A stretch of 64,000 nucleotides of DNA from Enchytraeus crypticus (Eukaryota; Annelida; Clitellata; Enchytraeida; Enchytraeidae), in NCBI GenBank assembly GCA_905160935.1, contig CAJHZI010000506.1, forward strand, positions 1 through 64,000, in the 5' to 3' direction. Numbering within the stretch: position 1 is the stretch's first letter; every line of letters starts with the position of its first letter. Shown here in pieces: positions 32,880-47,400 of this stretch. The notes below the pieces were generated by a model. It saw nothing but the letters and a program-made list of their open reading frames with translations, had not been told where the DNA came from and did no database searches. Made by a program: the position numbers and the translations under genes.

Positions 32880-33580
32880 CCTTGAGCACTATGGAACCAA
32901 ATCCAACCGATAAGTACAGTGTGGGGTCCAAAAACGGTGTAAACCAAAATCCAGGAATTCGGTCTAAGGAAGGATACTAGAGAAATGTGGTTTACGCGAT
33001 GGTCTCAGTTCATGAACATTGAGAGTATAGAAGAGGTCAAATAGAAAAGCTTTTAACGTCTCATGAAACAATTCATACAGAAGGAAAGGCTGATGAGGAG
33101 AAGATGAGGGGGATGTACAAAGTGGAAGGAAGAGAATTCTAGATCAGTGGAGCAGCCTGCTGTAAGGAGCGTTTGGACAGTTTGCTGTGAGAAGAAATGC
33201 TTGATCTCTCTAGAGTAATTAACTTAGAGGACCTACTGCCTGGAGATCTCACTTGTAATAGGTGGAACATGCAACTTTTATCAGGTACGGTGATGTAAGA
33301 GTATGTCAAAGAAACTGTCTTGTAAATATTACATTCCTGACTTTAATCCAATGCAAGGACTTGAGGACTGGAGTCACGTGAGAGTATTTGGAGCTACGGA
33401 AGACTGCATGTGCAAGGGAATTCTGAATGAACTGAAACCAGAACCAGTTAATCTCACAGTCCGGAAGATTCAAAAACAGTGAGTTGCAGTAGTCCAGCCT
33501 GGATTGTACGAGAGCAGCACCAATCGAAGAAGCCGTTTGAATATTCAGTAAAAAAAGTATCCTGTACTTATTCACTCATT
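32880..33580 (-). mobile_element. L2/CR1-like LINE 3' fragment (reverse)
   Basis: The translation includes GAALVQSRLDYCNSLFLNLP and KYSHVTPVLKSLHW, the C-terminal part of ORF2 of the LINE at 53067-56180, followed by its 3' UTR. 5'-truncated and broken in several places. Lies about 600 bases past the MAN1B1 stop. Confidence 0.85.
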
Positions 33581-34188
33581 CGTTTTAGTCAATAAAATTT
33601 ATTTATTAAAAAAGATATATAGGTTAAAAGCGTTAGATATGATAACAAAACAAAAGCGCCTACACATTCACTTAATCTTCTGCTATAAGATTTGGATGGA
33701 CTCACTGAAGGCGACTCTGATAGCTAGAATTAGAGTTCTATAACGAAAGTCAAAGGAAATTATTTTAAACTTAAAATTAACAACCCTCAAATTTTCTATA
33801 TTTTGTGTGATAACTAATTTCATACAAAGTATAGAAAGCATATTCCACACAAAAATACACAATTTCCCCCGCTGTAATAAACATCTTTAAAACTTAAGTA
33901 AGCAGAATGGCACCGCTGTTCTAGGGTATATAAATACCTAAACTTTAGGTAGAAATTAAAAACTAAACTAAACTGGTATCAAGTTAAACACAATCACAAA
34001 AGTTCCACAGAGACATTCACAATAACTGAAACCTAAAACGTTCACAATCATTAAATAAATGTATACAGAACTTCATAACAAATTCAGAAACAGAAAGTAT
34101 ACAGAATTGCATACTATTAATTTATACTATACATAAGTTACTTATCTATGTAACTAAATCAAAACTAAAACTAAAATCTACTCCGTTA

Positions 34189-37100
34189 TCACCTAGCGTA
34201 TATAGGCAATGGGTGTGCCTCAGTGTTTATGACATACTTATCTAACGGCAGAATATTTTCGCTATCATCGAACAACATGTACAGATACTTCAGCGTTTCT
34301 GCCAGATAGAAAGTTTCCATTTTATTTCTGTAACCAGGATGCGTCGGATTCTGAACGTTATCAATTGAAGCGTAACCACTGTCAGGTAATTTAGTATATT
34401 TCTCTAGAGCCTCAAAGACCTTCCACCCCCATTCTCTGTACGTCTCATTCTTAGTGGCCCTGTACATGTATAGCATCGCCTCCACGGCCTCCGGTCGTTG
34501 AAGGTTGAATCGCTGATGAAGCTGAATTATAAGTGATATAAGACAATAATATTATACTAATTGATTAAAAGTCAGTGAAATAAAATTAACTCCACGTTGT
34601 AATTAAATTCCAGTGTTTCAGTCATTCAAAATTGATTTATCTACCCGGTATCAAATGTAGATCTTTAACTTAACAGTTTCTGGAGCCTAGGCGCTCACCA
34701 AACAAATGCCCTTTGTGACATTGGTTAGGAACTTAGTGCTTTGCCGTCTTTTACGACACGTGCAGTCTACGGTTGGTCTATTCTTCTAAATCCTAAGACG
34801 GATGTTCTAGTAAAGTAGCATATAATTCTCAAGAAATCAATATATGGAAATTTCTTATATATGAAAAAGATTTAATTAGAAAACATAAATATGAAAACGA
34901 GATGAAATTTATACTCGCCAGCAATTTATAGTTGATAAATGAGAGAAATGTAATTGGCGTCAATATTTTGGAATTATAAATAAGCTGTAAATAGCTTAAC
35001 AATTAGGAAATTATAAATAAGACGTTATGCCGTCAATGTTACTTTAAACAGAGAGACAGAACTAGCTAATTATATTAGACATGAAAATAAATTGTAAATA
35101 ATTAACTATTCAATATCGATATTAAAATTTTCAGAGCTTCCACTAAAACTAGACTACATATTTAACAAATTTAACATGCAAAACAATATAAAAATCTCTC
35201 CACAACATTTCCATTAGTTACAATCACGCAGCGTTTAACAATGTAATCAATCAATTCTACGTTTTCACATGGTTTCAACTATTATAATCAAAAGTTTTAC
35301 TGTTAAGTCTAACAGAAGCCATAGACATACTGGCACGATGATGTCTCGCTGACTGTTCTTATCCAGATTCATTGTAACTATCTCAGGACTGAGGCCAGTG
35401 GGTTGTGAGCGATACATTTCATAACAGGTCCGCGTTAGCTCGGCCGCCAGGTCGAGATGATCATGATTCAGACCATGCAGCACACCAAGCGCCAGAGTAC
35501 CCGGCAGAAAACACACAAAGTGCTCCTACGACAGCATGCAGGAAAAAATTAAGAATAATAACAATAAAAGCTGGTAAAGCTAAGGTTAACGTCAGTTTCC
35601 TCACTCGAAAGCGATGTCAGTGACGAAATAATAAATAAATAAATAATAAATAACAAAAAAATTAATTTTATATATTATTATTATCTTTTATTTGTTTAAA
35701 TTTAAAAAAAATAAATAATAATAAATATATTAAATAATAATAGTAACAACATTATCTATGATGATGATAAGGTCGTTGTTGCTGCTGATTTTACGGAGAG
35801 AAATTCCACATTGCCTCGTTCAGCAGCGGTGGAAAGGCTTGTTAGTGCTTCTGCTCAAGTGTTGACAAAGAGTATGTTACTGTTACCTTAATAGGTCACT
35901 TCGGTTCACAAGTTGATCCGATCACAAAGGCTTAATCAAAACCGTTATTCATTAATGAACTATAAAAAAATTAAAGTTAATTAATTATTATATATTATAT
36001 AATAATTAATAACAATTATTATTAGAAATATTATTCATTAATTAAAATTTAAAATGTACTATTCATTATAAATTAGTTGTTTCAGCATTTATCTTGAGAA
36101 AACAGCTTCAGAGGCGCATTTTATTTGCCATTCAGAATATGACCTTCTTCATCACGTGCAAACAGTGACTTAGACACTTTGTCTCAAGGACGCTAAAATA
36201 GACTTGTTTGCTCCAAGACCTCCATTTATATTCGTCAGATTTTCAATACAAACAACAGAGCTCACAAATATCACTATCCATCTAAAAAGAGAATTCAATA
36301 AAAAGTAGGTATCTTGGACCTGCCAATTAACAGAACAATAGAGAGAGAGAGAGAGAAAATGTATGTACTTACCATGTCATTTCTAAACACAGCGTTACTA
36401 GAAAGAGTTGAAAGACCTCCAACAAATGAAAACTTTGAAGGCTCAGTTTTGCGCAGCAGATGTTTTTTAATTCCTTCAACTGCTTCCAAGTAATCCTTCA
36501 ATAACCTACGCGAAAAAGGCAATATAAGTAACACTGCCAATATACATGTACATACAGAGTAAAGCATTCGCCTCAGAAGCAAGCATTGCATGCTGCCAAG
36601 TATCAAATTTGATGGAAATCAAAATATACCCCATCATCCTGCATTGAAAATTTTCTGAAGGAAGCAGCTCAAATTACGATTTAAATTACTTGTTTCAGAC
36701 AGCTTAAGGCGTCAAAAATATCATAATACAAGATATTAATTCAAATTAGAATCAGAGGCATACTACATCACTAAGATTCAAACCAACATCAGGAAGGGCA
36801 TTCGGGGCTGGCGAGAGTCTACCAAAATAAGATCCAAACCATCGTCAGAAAAGGCATTAAATTTGTGAGCGCCTAAGCTCCAAAAATTGCTACAAAAACT
36901 TAACTGAATAGAATGGTATGAGTATTTTATGAATGGTGTGGGCAAAGCAGATTGGAGAAGGTCTATTCGTATCCCGACCCTGGTTAAACTGGGATTCTAG
37001 GCAGGACGTTGATGATGAACATGGACTTATATAATTAATTTACTAAAACAGAGTGAATGCGGCCTGGAGGAGGAGGACATTGACCATTTGATGAACTGCA

Positions 37101-37702
37101 ACTTGACCGGTGATGGGGTCACGCGTGAGGATCTCAGAGAGTTCAATGATTGGGCGAGAGACTGTGTCAGACACTGAATTAATGCTGTAAAAGGACACGA
37201 TAAGAAGAAAAATCAAAACAGAAACTTCAATTCAACCAACAGCATTCTGCACTGCTATTTATACGAGCGAGCAAGGGTTACCATTCGTTGGATTTTCCAG
37301 TCTGAAGCCACTGCTTGAGCAAATACTCGTAGTAACTGTCGCACCCGGCACCAACCGACGCGCCAACAGTTTTGTGCATGTCGCCAGTGAATGGGTTGAG
37401 AGAGCACGCCACTAGACCATCCAGCTTCTGGAGGCTGTGAATGTGTCGAGATACTGCCACTGCCTTGTCCTAAACATCATATAAAAAAACTTCCCTTTAG
37501 CGTGCCTTATTCCTATTCGGGGTCGACACTGAGGGGACTAGATAGGAAATGGAATGTTATAGGAAGTGTCCTTGTCCAAACATCATATACGAAATAAAAA
37601 TAATGTAAATAAAGTACTTAATGCATGTTTATTACTATATAGTACACTTCAGCATACAAGGTTCTCAATAGAGATCGTTAGGATATATATATATATATAT
37701 AT

Positions 37703-37762
<60 letters not shown>

Positions 37763-40700
37763 GGAACCTGCCAATTGGCAGAACGTTAAAAAACTGTTTC
37801 TTTTACAAGAAACGATGTTCTGTTTTTTTGTACAGAATGCTGAGTGCTTTTAGAGTGCATGTACAATAGGAACATCAATGTACGCTAGTCGTAAATAGTA
37901 TATACTTTCAAGCTCAAGACATTCTCCTTTATTTTTAATTTCACTAGTTTTTCTATTTGATATGATTTGATAAGATATTTGACACTGTTTTTATATAATA
38001 GATCCTAAAATGCAAATTTAGAGTCAACAAGAACTGTTAGTGACGTAATAATATTACAACAGAATGTCCGCGCCTCAGTAAAGAACTCCGTTTAACCAAT
38101 GCGTTCTTATAACCAACGCTAACTAATGCGTAGTTATAGAGTATTTGACAATAAATTACTCTGACTGACATACATTTATTTATATTCAACTCAAGATTCC
38201 GAAGACTAATAAATTACTAAATAACTAATTAAAAATAGACTCATTGATTTTCTTTTAAGACATGCTAAGTAAAAGCAATAACTAGTTGATAGATAAAATT
38301 GTAAGTACTTCGTAAATGCTGTTATTTGTGATTCTACTAAGGGCAATGAATTCCAGCTGTATGGTGCCTGCCTCAGCCGTGCTGATCTCAATGAACGATG
38401 GCATCTTGCGCCTCATGTTGATTCTGTTACAAGGAACTGCTGTTACTCCGTTGAAACAGGGCAACAGTCTATTTCCCAATTCAATCTACATAGAAACAAA
38501 ATCAAACATGATCCTGGCTCACTTAATCTACCACATAGAAACAACCAATGAAATCAAATCATAAAAATAAATAACTCTAAAAGCTGCTAAAGCTAAGGTT
38601 AACGTTAGTTTCCTCACTCGAAAGCAATGTCAGTGATGGGGAGCCCAGGATTTGAACACCGCACATACTGATCCGCAGTCGAGTATCTTATCGACTTCAC
38701 CACTTGCTCCAGTCATATCGAGTAAATTCTAAAGTCATAGCTAAAGTCATATCGAGTAAATTAAATGAGTTAAAGCAAAAAAATTTAATTAAGAAAGGTA
38801 CAAAGCTAGGTAGAACATCTGATTCTGTGCAAAAGAGTTCTTTCGGACAAGATACAGGTGGGTTTTCTTTCCTGATTAGTATCAAGTAAGCATGTCACCA
38901 ACTTCACAAAATAAAAGTATGAAAAACTATGCTAAAATACTAAAAATGGCATGTTTGGGATGCTAAACAAACGAAATAACGAAGTTTACTTCCATTTTGA
39001 ATTATAATTAATTATCATTCATAATTATAGTATCTATCATAGATGATTATAGTATATCTCACTCTCTCTCTCTCTCTTAGTGTACTGCCTACTGGCAGGT
39101 CCATGGTATATAATGCCCCCACTCTTCTCTGTCTTCTGCTTTACTCTTCATGTCCACATGAGTGGGTCTTTAAATCATCTAACATACCTAATCTCGGCCT
39201 GCCCCTGCCTCTATTTCCTTCCATTCTATCTTCTATGACCTCTTTTAATAGACCTTCCCCCTTAGAATGTGTCCTATCCAACTCTTCTTCCTATTTCTTA
39301 ATACATTTATCAACTGTCTATCTGTACCAATTCCCTCCAAAACTTCCTCATTCATATGTAACCCTTTGAGTCCAGCAAATCCTCTCCAATCTTCATCATG
39401 TCCACATTTCCAATGCCTATAGTTTCTTAATATCATAGGAAATATATATTATAGTGTATATATACATAATATATATATATATAATATATATATATATATA
39501 TAATATATATATATATATTATATATATATAATATATATATTAGACTGACACTTGTTTATATGGCGAAAAAAATGTCCTGTATTTTGCTTGCTCCCACCTT
39601 CTAATTTTGTTCCTTTTGGTTTGAAAACAACGCTTATGAATTTTTATGACAATTGCTTAATATTTAGAGGTCGCCCAAGGTCATCAAAATTTGCCCATTA
39701 TAGCGTACAGTACCCAAAATACCAGTTACTTGATACTTCACAATGAAATCAACTACTAATCATTAAAATTACAGTTATAGCTTGTTTAATCCATCTTACT
39801 AGTATTAAATCTTATCCATTAAAGTGTTTATTATAAATTAATTATTGTCAGTGGTGCCGGAATCAAAGTACAGTATATGATTAATTATAGTTGCATTGTA
39901 GCTTAAGAAGTTTCTAATAAAAGTAGCGAGTTAGAAGCAACTGACTGCTCTACAGTTCGATTTTATTAGCAGTTGGATGCAGCCGGCGATGGTCTGCAAC
40001 TACTTGTAGGAGAAATTGAAGATCTTCTTCACCTTTAGTGAGTGTCTTATTGTATGTTTGAATAAGTGCAACTCCTCTCTCGGCAATGTTATTGACAACT
40101 TTAATGGTTGCTAAGCGGCATTTAGCTACATTGTACTCATCTAGTGAACTCCAGTTTTCTGGATCTGATGACAAAAAGTCTGTTGGTAACTGTAAATTTC
40201 TAAACAGATTCATGCTGTTGCTAGTCACAAACTGATCCAAGGTGCACGATTGCAAATTATTCAAATCAATAGTTGCTTTCTTCAGCGGCTTGGGTGCCCC
40301 TTGTTTGTTCATTGCGGAAACCATGAGCCTTTTTGTTGCTGGGTAGACCCTATCATCGAACAATGCCAAGCAAACGAGTTCCTCTGAGAGATACCATAGA
40401 TGAGATGCCAGTTTCTTAACTGTGGCTCTTGGTATTCCTTGATGTATGGAGGAATATTCGCACAGGCTAGTTAGCAGTTGTAAGTCACTGAGAGGTGTTG
40501 AGATAGCCATAGGTGCCGTTATCCAAGCCTTCAGATACAATCTCACTGCAAAGATTGCAAGATCTCTTAACCCTTTTTCCTCTCTAGCAGTCAGCTTGAA
40601 CTGTTTTCGAAATAGCCATATCTTGAGGGCATAGAGTACCTTCGCCATCCATCTAGCATCATGCATAGCTCCAGGGGCTCTGAAACTAATGCCTTTTGGA

Positions 40701-41397
40701 GGAGCTTCACCAAAGAAAATGATGGATAATTCCAATAATTCGCGATAATCAGCTCTTGCTTGATTTTCATTAAGATGATGATGTGTAAATTGCAGAACTT
40801 CATCACGAACATCAACAGTGGTTCTCCACACGTAGTTATCAGTGGGTCCGGGACAATACTGTTGTATGTCAATGCTATGCCACTGTTCTTTGAATCTTTT
40901 GAACAACTGGATATCGGGTCCATAAGTTCCACCTATGCTCTGTTCAAAAGCAGTACCAATTATCAACTCATTAATATGATGACGGCAGGCAAAATAGAGT
41001 AGATTTTTCTGCAGTTTTTGCTCCAATAATACACAAGTCCCAGCCTTATTACCAGTGTTTGCAGCTGTTGTATCAAAACATATGGCACCGATGTTATCTT
41101 GCAGCTTCCATGCCTTTATTAGGCTTTCAACTGCAGATGCTTGTGATTCTCCAGTCCCGGAAATTAATTTTGGAACACCCAAAAGCTGGCAGATGTTTGC
41201 ACATACATATTATAAAAGAAATCCATAAAACTATAGTGTGTAAATATTCAATGACCTTGGGCGACCTCTAAATATTACTCGATTTCAATTATTTTTTTTC
41301 TCAGTCAGTTTTATGCCAAATGGAAGCAATTGAGAGGATGGGAGCATAAATTTTCTGTCTTTCGCTTTTAAGGGACAGTCTAATATATATATACATG

Positions 41398-41448
<51 letters not shown>

Positions 41449-44400
41449 TATATATATATATAAATTATATATATCTATATATATATATTATAGTATATAT
41501 CAGTCATAATTAGAGTATCTATCATAGATGATGGTTGAGCGCCTCGGGGTTGCTACATACAACAAATTTGACTCCGGTAATTTTTGTTGTGTTTTTGTAA
41601 TTATCTCGCGTTTTAGCTTATAGTCGACTTAATGAGTAACGTATCGAAAAGCGCTAATTGTACTGATTCTTATCATATTATTGGATATATCATCTATAAG
41701 AGATAACACAGTTTAATTCAATAACTTTAAAACTTATATCACGTGCTAATCACTGGACTGTCATGGCTGCTGTCGTCTAGCTTTCAACGGTCATCATATC
41801 TATCGGAAGTTGTTAACGATCATTATTTATACGGCTAGCATAGTATCCTTCCGTTAACAATCCATGTGGATTATCTCTACTCTGACTGTGATCTTTGATG
41901 GATTGAAGAGTATTATATATTTGACTTTATGATGAATAAGACCTGCCAGCTGCTAGCTGCAGCAGGTAATGTCAGCCAGCTGCTGACTACCGCTGCTAAG
42001 AGACCTATTATGTACACAGCTGCCAGGCTGTTCAACATTCGCCACTCCACTAACATCAGCAGCTGCATCAACAGCTGTGCGCTACAGGCCCTGTCGGCTC
42101 ATGGGCTGTTGAACTACAGAGGCTGCAGAGGTGGACGGTTTAAACAGAGACCTATTCCTGTTCATACCACATCAAGAATTCAGAGTCACCCAACCCAGCT
42201 CACGCAGAGGAACTTAACTCACACGGCTCTCATACAAAACTCTGGTATCATTCGAATTAAACCTTGTAATTTAAAATCATCTAGCCCTTATTCTGCCATC
42301 AGAGGATTTAATGCCCCTCTGACGTCTGTGTACATTCTCAACATACGTTCTCTAGCCAAACCTCACGCAGTTGACAACTTAGCTGCCGACCTCACATCCA
42401 TGTCTATTGACCTGGCCATAATATCGGAGACACATCTCAAGGCGAAGCATAAGGATGAAGTGGTCAACATAGATGGGTATAACATACACCGGTTGGATAG
42501 GTTAGGTAGACGAGGTGGTGGCGTGGCCATATATGCCCGAGACTCGTTGAATAGCGAATTAGTGAACACTGACTATAGCAATTCAGATTACGAACTTCTG
42601 TGGGTCAAATGTTTCTCACAAATCTCAGTCTATAGCTGTGGGTGCATTGTATCACCAGCCCAATCCTGTTTATAGCATTGATAACTTTCTTGCCTTTTTT
42701 GAAGGATCATATGAGCAACTCTTTAGATTACATGGCTTTGATTATGCTATATTAGGGGGTGACTTTAACCAGTTGAATTCTAATTTAATTTCGCATAATA
42801 CGGGTCTGGTTGATTTAACCAAAGAACCTACTAGAGGTCAAAATCAACTAGACCATATTCTTTCAATTGACGATCTTTTTGATAACATTAAGGTCATTAA
42901 CTCTACAGTAACTAGCGACCACAGTGCTATTGTAGCTTATTCTGGTGCTCAAATTTTATGTATTACTAAAAGAAAGCATAGGGTTACATTTCGCCCGAAA
43001 TCCCCTTCTCTTAATGCTTGTTACCTTAACTACTTATCTAACAATAATGTCTTTAAAGACATATCTGACTTGGATGTGCAAGACATGTTTGATGAGTTTT
43101 ATTTGATTGCTCGGAAGCTGCAAGATGATTTCTTTCCTCCAAAGAAAATAACATTAACCTCTAATGACCCTAGCTTTGTATCGCCAGAAATCAAGAGTTT
43201 GTTACGACGAAAGAATGCTCTGATGCGCTCTGGCAAGATTGAAAAGGAAAACTCTCTTGCTAAAAAAATTGGTAATCTAATTGCTAAAGCTAATTCTAAG
43301 CAGCTATCGCATCTCAATACAGATTCATCAACGGCTGAACTATGGCAAATGGTGAAGCAATGTTTAGGGAAAAAAATCTAAGCATCTAGTCCCTGGTAAT
43401 ATCACTGCTGACTCCCTTAACGATCATTATGCTAATATATCAGCTGACCCTAAATATTCTGCGCCTATCTTCAAAAGTACCAATTCTAAGGCAGATTTGA
43501 AACCACTTTCTGAATTTCAAGTTGTTAATATATTGAACAACCTGACGCCAACTGCTACTGGTTTGGATGGTCTAACTGCCTGGTTTCTCAGGTTGTCTGC
43601 TCCTGTATTCTGTCAACCTCTAACAACACTTTTAAATGCTTCCATGGCACAGTCTGTTGTTCCTAATCAGTGGAAAACTTCTTGTATAATACCTTTGTCT
43701 AAAGTTTCTAAACCCTCTACACTCCGCTCCTACACCCTACACACAAACTACACTACACTCTGATTTTCGTCCTATCTCCATCACCCCTGTTCTTTCCAGA
43801 CTTTGTGAGAGAGTCATCATTTCAACTTACATTTATCCTGCTCTATTAAGTCCTCCTGCTACACTTTGTTTATATGACCAGTTCGCCTTCAGGCCAACCG
43901 GATCTACCACAGGTGCCCTGATAGCACTCTATCAGAGTATCTCACAAATGTTGTCAAGTAGTCCCTTTGTCAGAGTCATTGTTCTAGATTTTAGCAAAGC
44001 TTTTGATCGGATCAGACTTCAACTGTTATTGAAAAGTTTGCTGATCTGAACATACCACCTAGCATCCATAATTGGCTTGTTAGTTTCTTTACTGGCCGTC
44101 AACATTGTACTAAATTTGATGGCAATGTATCCTCTACTGCAAATATTTAAGCTAGTGTTGTTCAAGGTTCAGCTATTGGTCCCGCTTCATATTCCATTAC
44201 TGCTTTAAACATTTAAAGATTTAAGAGCTATCCACTCTCATAATGACATTATTAAGTTCGCTGATGATACATACCTCATTATCCCATCTCAGTATCTTTA
44301 TACCACTGACAATGAACTTGCTAACATTGACTTGTGGTCCAGTAAGAACAATCTACAGTTTAAATAAGTCGAAATCTCGTGAACTTCTTTTCCATCCTCC

Positions 44401-47400
44401 GTGATCTAGATTTCTAGCAAGTTCTGTGCCGCCGCTCCTAGTTGGAATTGTTAGAGTCAACACCTTGAAGTGCTTAGGTGTTACACTGCAATCAAACTTT
44501 TCTTTTTCTGTCCATGTTGATGATACAATTAGCAGTTGCTCTTCTAATCTTTTTGCCATTCGTACTCTAAAATCAAAAGGTCTTAATTCTGACCTAATTG
44601 TCACTGTCTTTAAATCTATTGTACTCTCCAAGTTAACATATGCATCACAATTTTGGTGGGGTTATGTTGGTTCCTCCGAGAGTGAACACCTTGAAGCCTT
44701 CCTCAGGAAGGCTACAAGATGTAACTTCTATGATGGAGTACGATCTTTTGCGGATATTGCTGCCGATGCAGATGAGAAATTGTTTAACGCTATCATCAGT
44801 AACAAACAGCATGTCCTGCACCGGCTTCTTCCGCCGCTTAAAGATAATTTTAACTTTAAGCTCAGGGAGAGGGCTCACCCTTTCTCTCTACCATCTAAGC
44901 GCACACCTTTGATGGATAAGAACTTTATAATTAGAATGCTATATAAAGACTCTTATTAAGTTTTTTAAACAATGTCTGCTTATGTTTATTACTTTCTATA
45001 TTGCCATTTGTGTGTGTGTACGTTTTCTGCGGTATGTCAGATTTCATGTAATAAACGAATATAATAATAATGATTATAGTATATATCAGTCATAATGATA
45101 GAATTACCGCTCTATCTAAGAAGACGTGATCCTGCGACAAGTAGAAGGCGCTAAGAAGACCTCCGAGAACACGAATGGTTATCTCAAAGAGCTGCACCTC
45201 CGTGTCACGCTCATAGTTCATGCTCTCCGCCACCCACTTCCTCGCTTCAGCAAATTCTGCACATCACAGTCAGACAAGTTTATAGAGCCCCTAATCATCA
45301 GCATCATCATTATCTTCCTTGGAATCCCAGTTTAAATAGGGTCAGGATACAATAGAGCCCCTAATCGAATGTTGAAAATTATACTAAATAAAATTAGACT
45401 ATATCATATTGAATTATATATAAGATCATATTTAAATATTTCATATCAGATCAGATTAGATTACATAATGTTAAATTATAGCAGGGGGTGCTGAAGGATT
45501 CCATAACAGGCAGGGTAGATGAGTCAGCTAAAATTGGTTGATTTTACAGCTGAGATAACTCTGTGGATTAGAAATTGGAATAGCTACTGATTACTTACTA
45601 AGCTGCTCAGATGAAACAATCAAATTAAACAAGGCAAAATACACACAGATAAATCAATGTACCTCAAACTCTCCATTGACCACTTAAAAGTACCCGAAGA
45701 TTCGTAAACAGAGATGCCTAATAATTTCATTAAATAACAGGTATTGTTTTCAATGCATATATAATTAACAGTTTGATTACTATATTTACAGTGATACATT
45801 GCATGTTGATTAAATAACAATAAATTGCATGTCGATTAGCTGGTAGACAATTAGAATCCTAATAGCAAATAAACCAGCAGAGATGTCACGGTAGCATAGT
45901 TTTCTTAGTGAGTTAGCTTTGGCTTTCATCAGCTACGCTTGGAAGCTAAGAAAAAAGGGTACAGCCAAGTGTAGCGTAGTTTCCAGATAGCAAAGCCAGT
46001 GATGGGGAGAGCACATGATTTGAAGCCTGCAGCTACTGATCCGTTGTAGAAAAGCTTGCCAACAAGCTAGCAGTTCATCCAATATTGTCAGTTATCATAC
46101 CACGAATCTAGAAAGCAAAAAGCTGGTAAAGCTAAGGTTAACGTCAGTTTCCTCACTCGAAAGCGATGTCAGTGACGGGCGAGCCCAGGATTTGAACCCG
46201 CATCAACTGATCCGCGGTCGAGTATCTTACCGACTTCGCCACTGGCTCCAGCCTTATTAACAGTATTAAACCCTTATTATTATTATTAGAGTCAGAGAGG
46301 CTCGGGTTACAAACCTGTGCTCTCTTGCTAATCAAGCAACTGTGCTATCAACTCACCACCCAGGTCTTGTTGAAGTAATGTACATACCTGCCCTAGTTAA
46401 CAGTTACTGGCTTACTGTGTTATAGTAACAAACCTGTGATCTAAGCAACCTTGGCACCGTGCAATTAACCACCTAGGTCTTCTTGAAGTATTGTACATAC
46501 CTGCTCTAATTAATAGTTACTGGCTTACTATGTACTAGTTACAAACCCTTATTAATAGTTACAAACCCTTATTAACATAATAGTAATAAAGGTTTAACGT
46601 CCGTTTCCTCATACAAGGATGATGTCAGGGACCTTATTAACAGTTACAAACCCTTATTAACAGTTACAAACCCTTATTAACAGTTACAAACCCTTATTAA
46701 TAGTTACAAACCTTTATTAACAGTAGCAAACCCTTATTAATAGTTACAAACCCTTATTGAGACCCATGATATACATGGTATCGAGAGAATCAACAATAGT
46801 TAGCCCCACCCCCATCCACTCCTGCCCGGACTTGCTCAAAGGCTTCAACTCGTCCATACCCCAAGCATACTTCTTGTACGCACTCCAGCCGTGCATGAAT
46901 GCATCCACTATCATCTTCTGCTTGGCATTCTTGGGTCCTACTCATACCAAGACAATACACACAGAACAATAGCATATTTTTATATTATTTTATAAAAGTA
47001 TTATTTCATAATACCATCTTATTTGAAAACAGCTCCGAAATTAGTATATTTTCAATATGTACAATTCTTTTAAAGGTTTTACAAATTATACGAAAGTTGT
47101 AGTTATGGGAAGTACAAATTCACACTCTTAATTGAAAAATTAAAAATCGAGAATTTTTGGCCCTCATTTGATTCCAGTAAGACACTTCCAAAATTTATAA
47201 ATATCCTGAATTTACGTTATAGTTCATACCGAAAAAGTACACACCTGTAAAAACTGATAATGGTATACTTCCACTTTGTAAAATATCCTCATCCTTCTGA
47301 AAATAAAATAACAGAACATTGCTATTTATAATTGATATTTATGTCAAAAAAAGTTAGATGACTTTATAAAATGCTATAGGCACATATTTATAAATGTAAA

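Noticed and set aside
44353-44631. 92-codon minus-strand frame
   Set aside because: Shadow of the LINE reverse transcriptase on the opposite strand.
46120-46255. tRNA gene at the best SINE B copy
   Set aside because: About ten related copies in the window, with a shared non-tRNA tail; a SINE.
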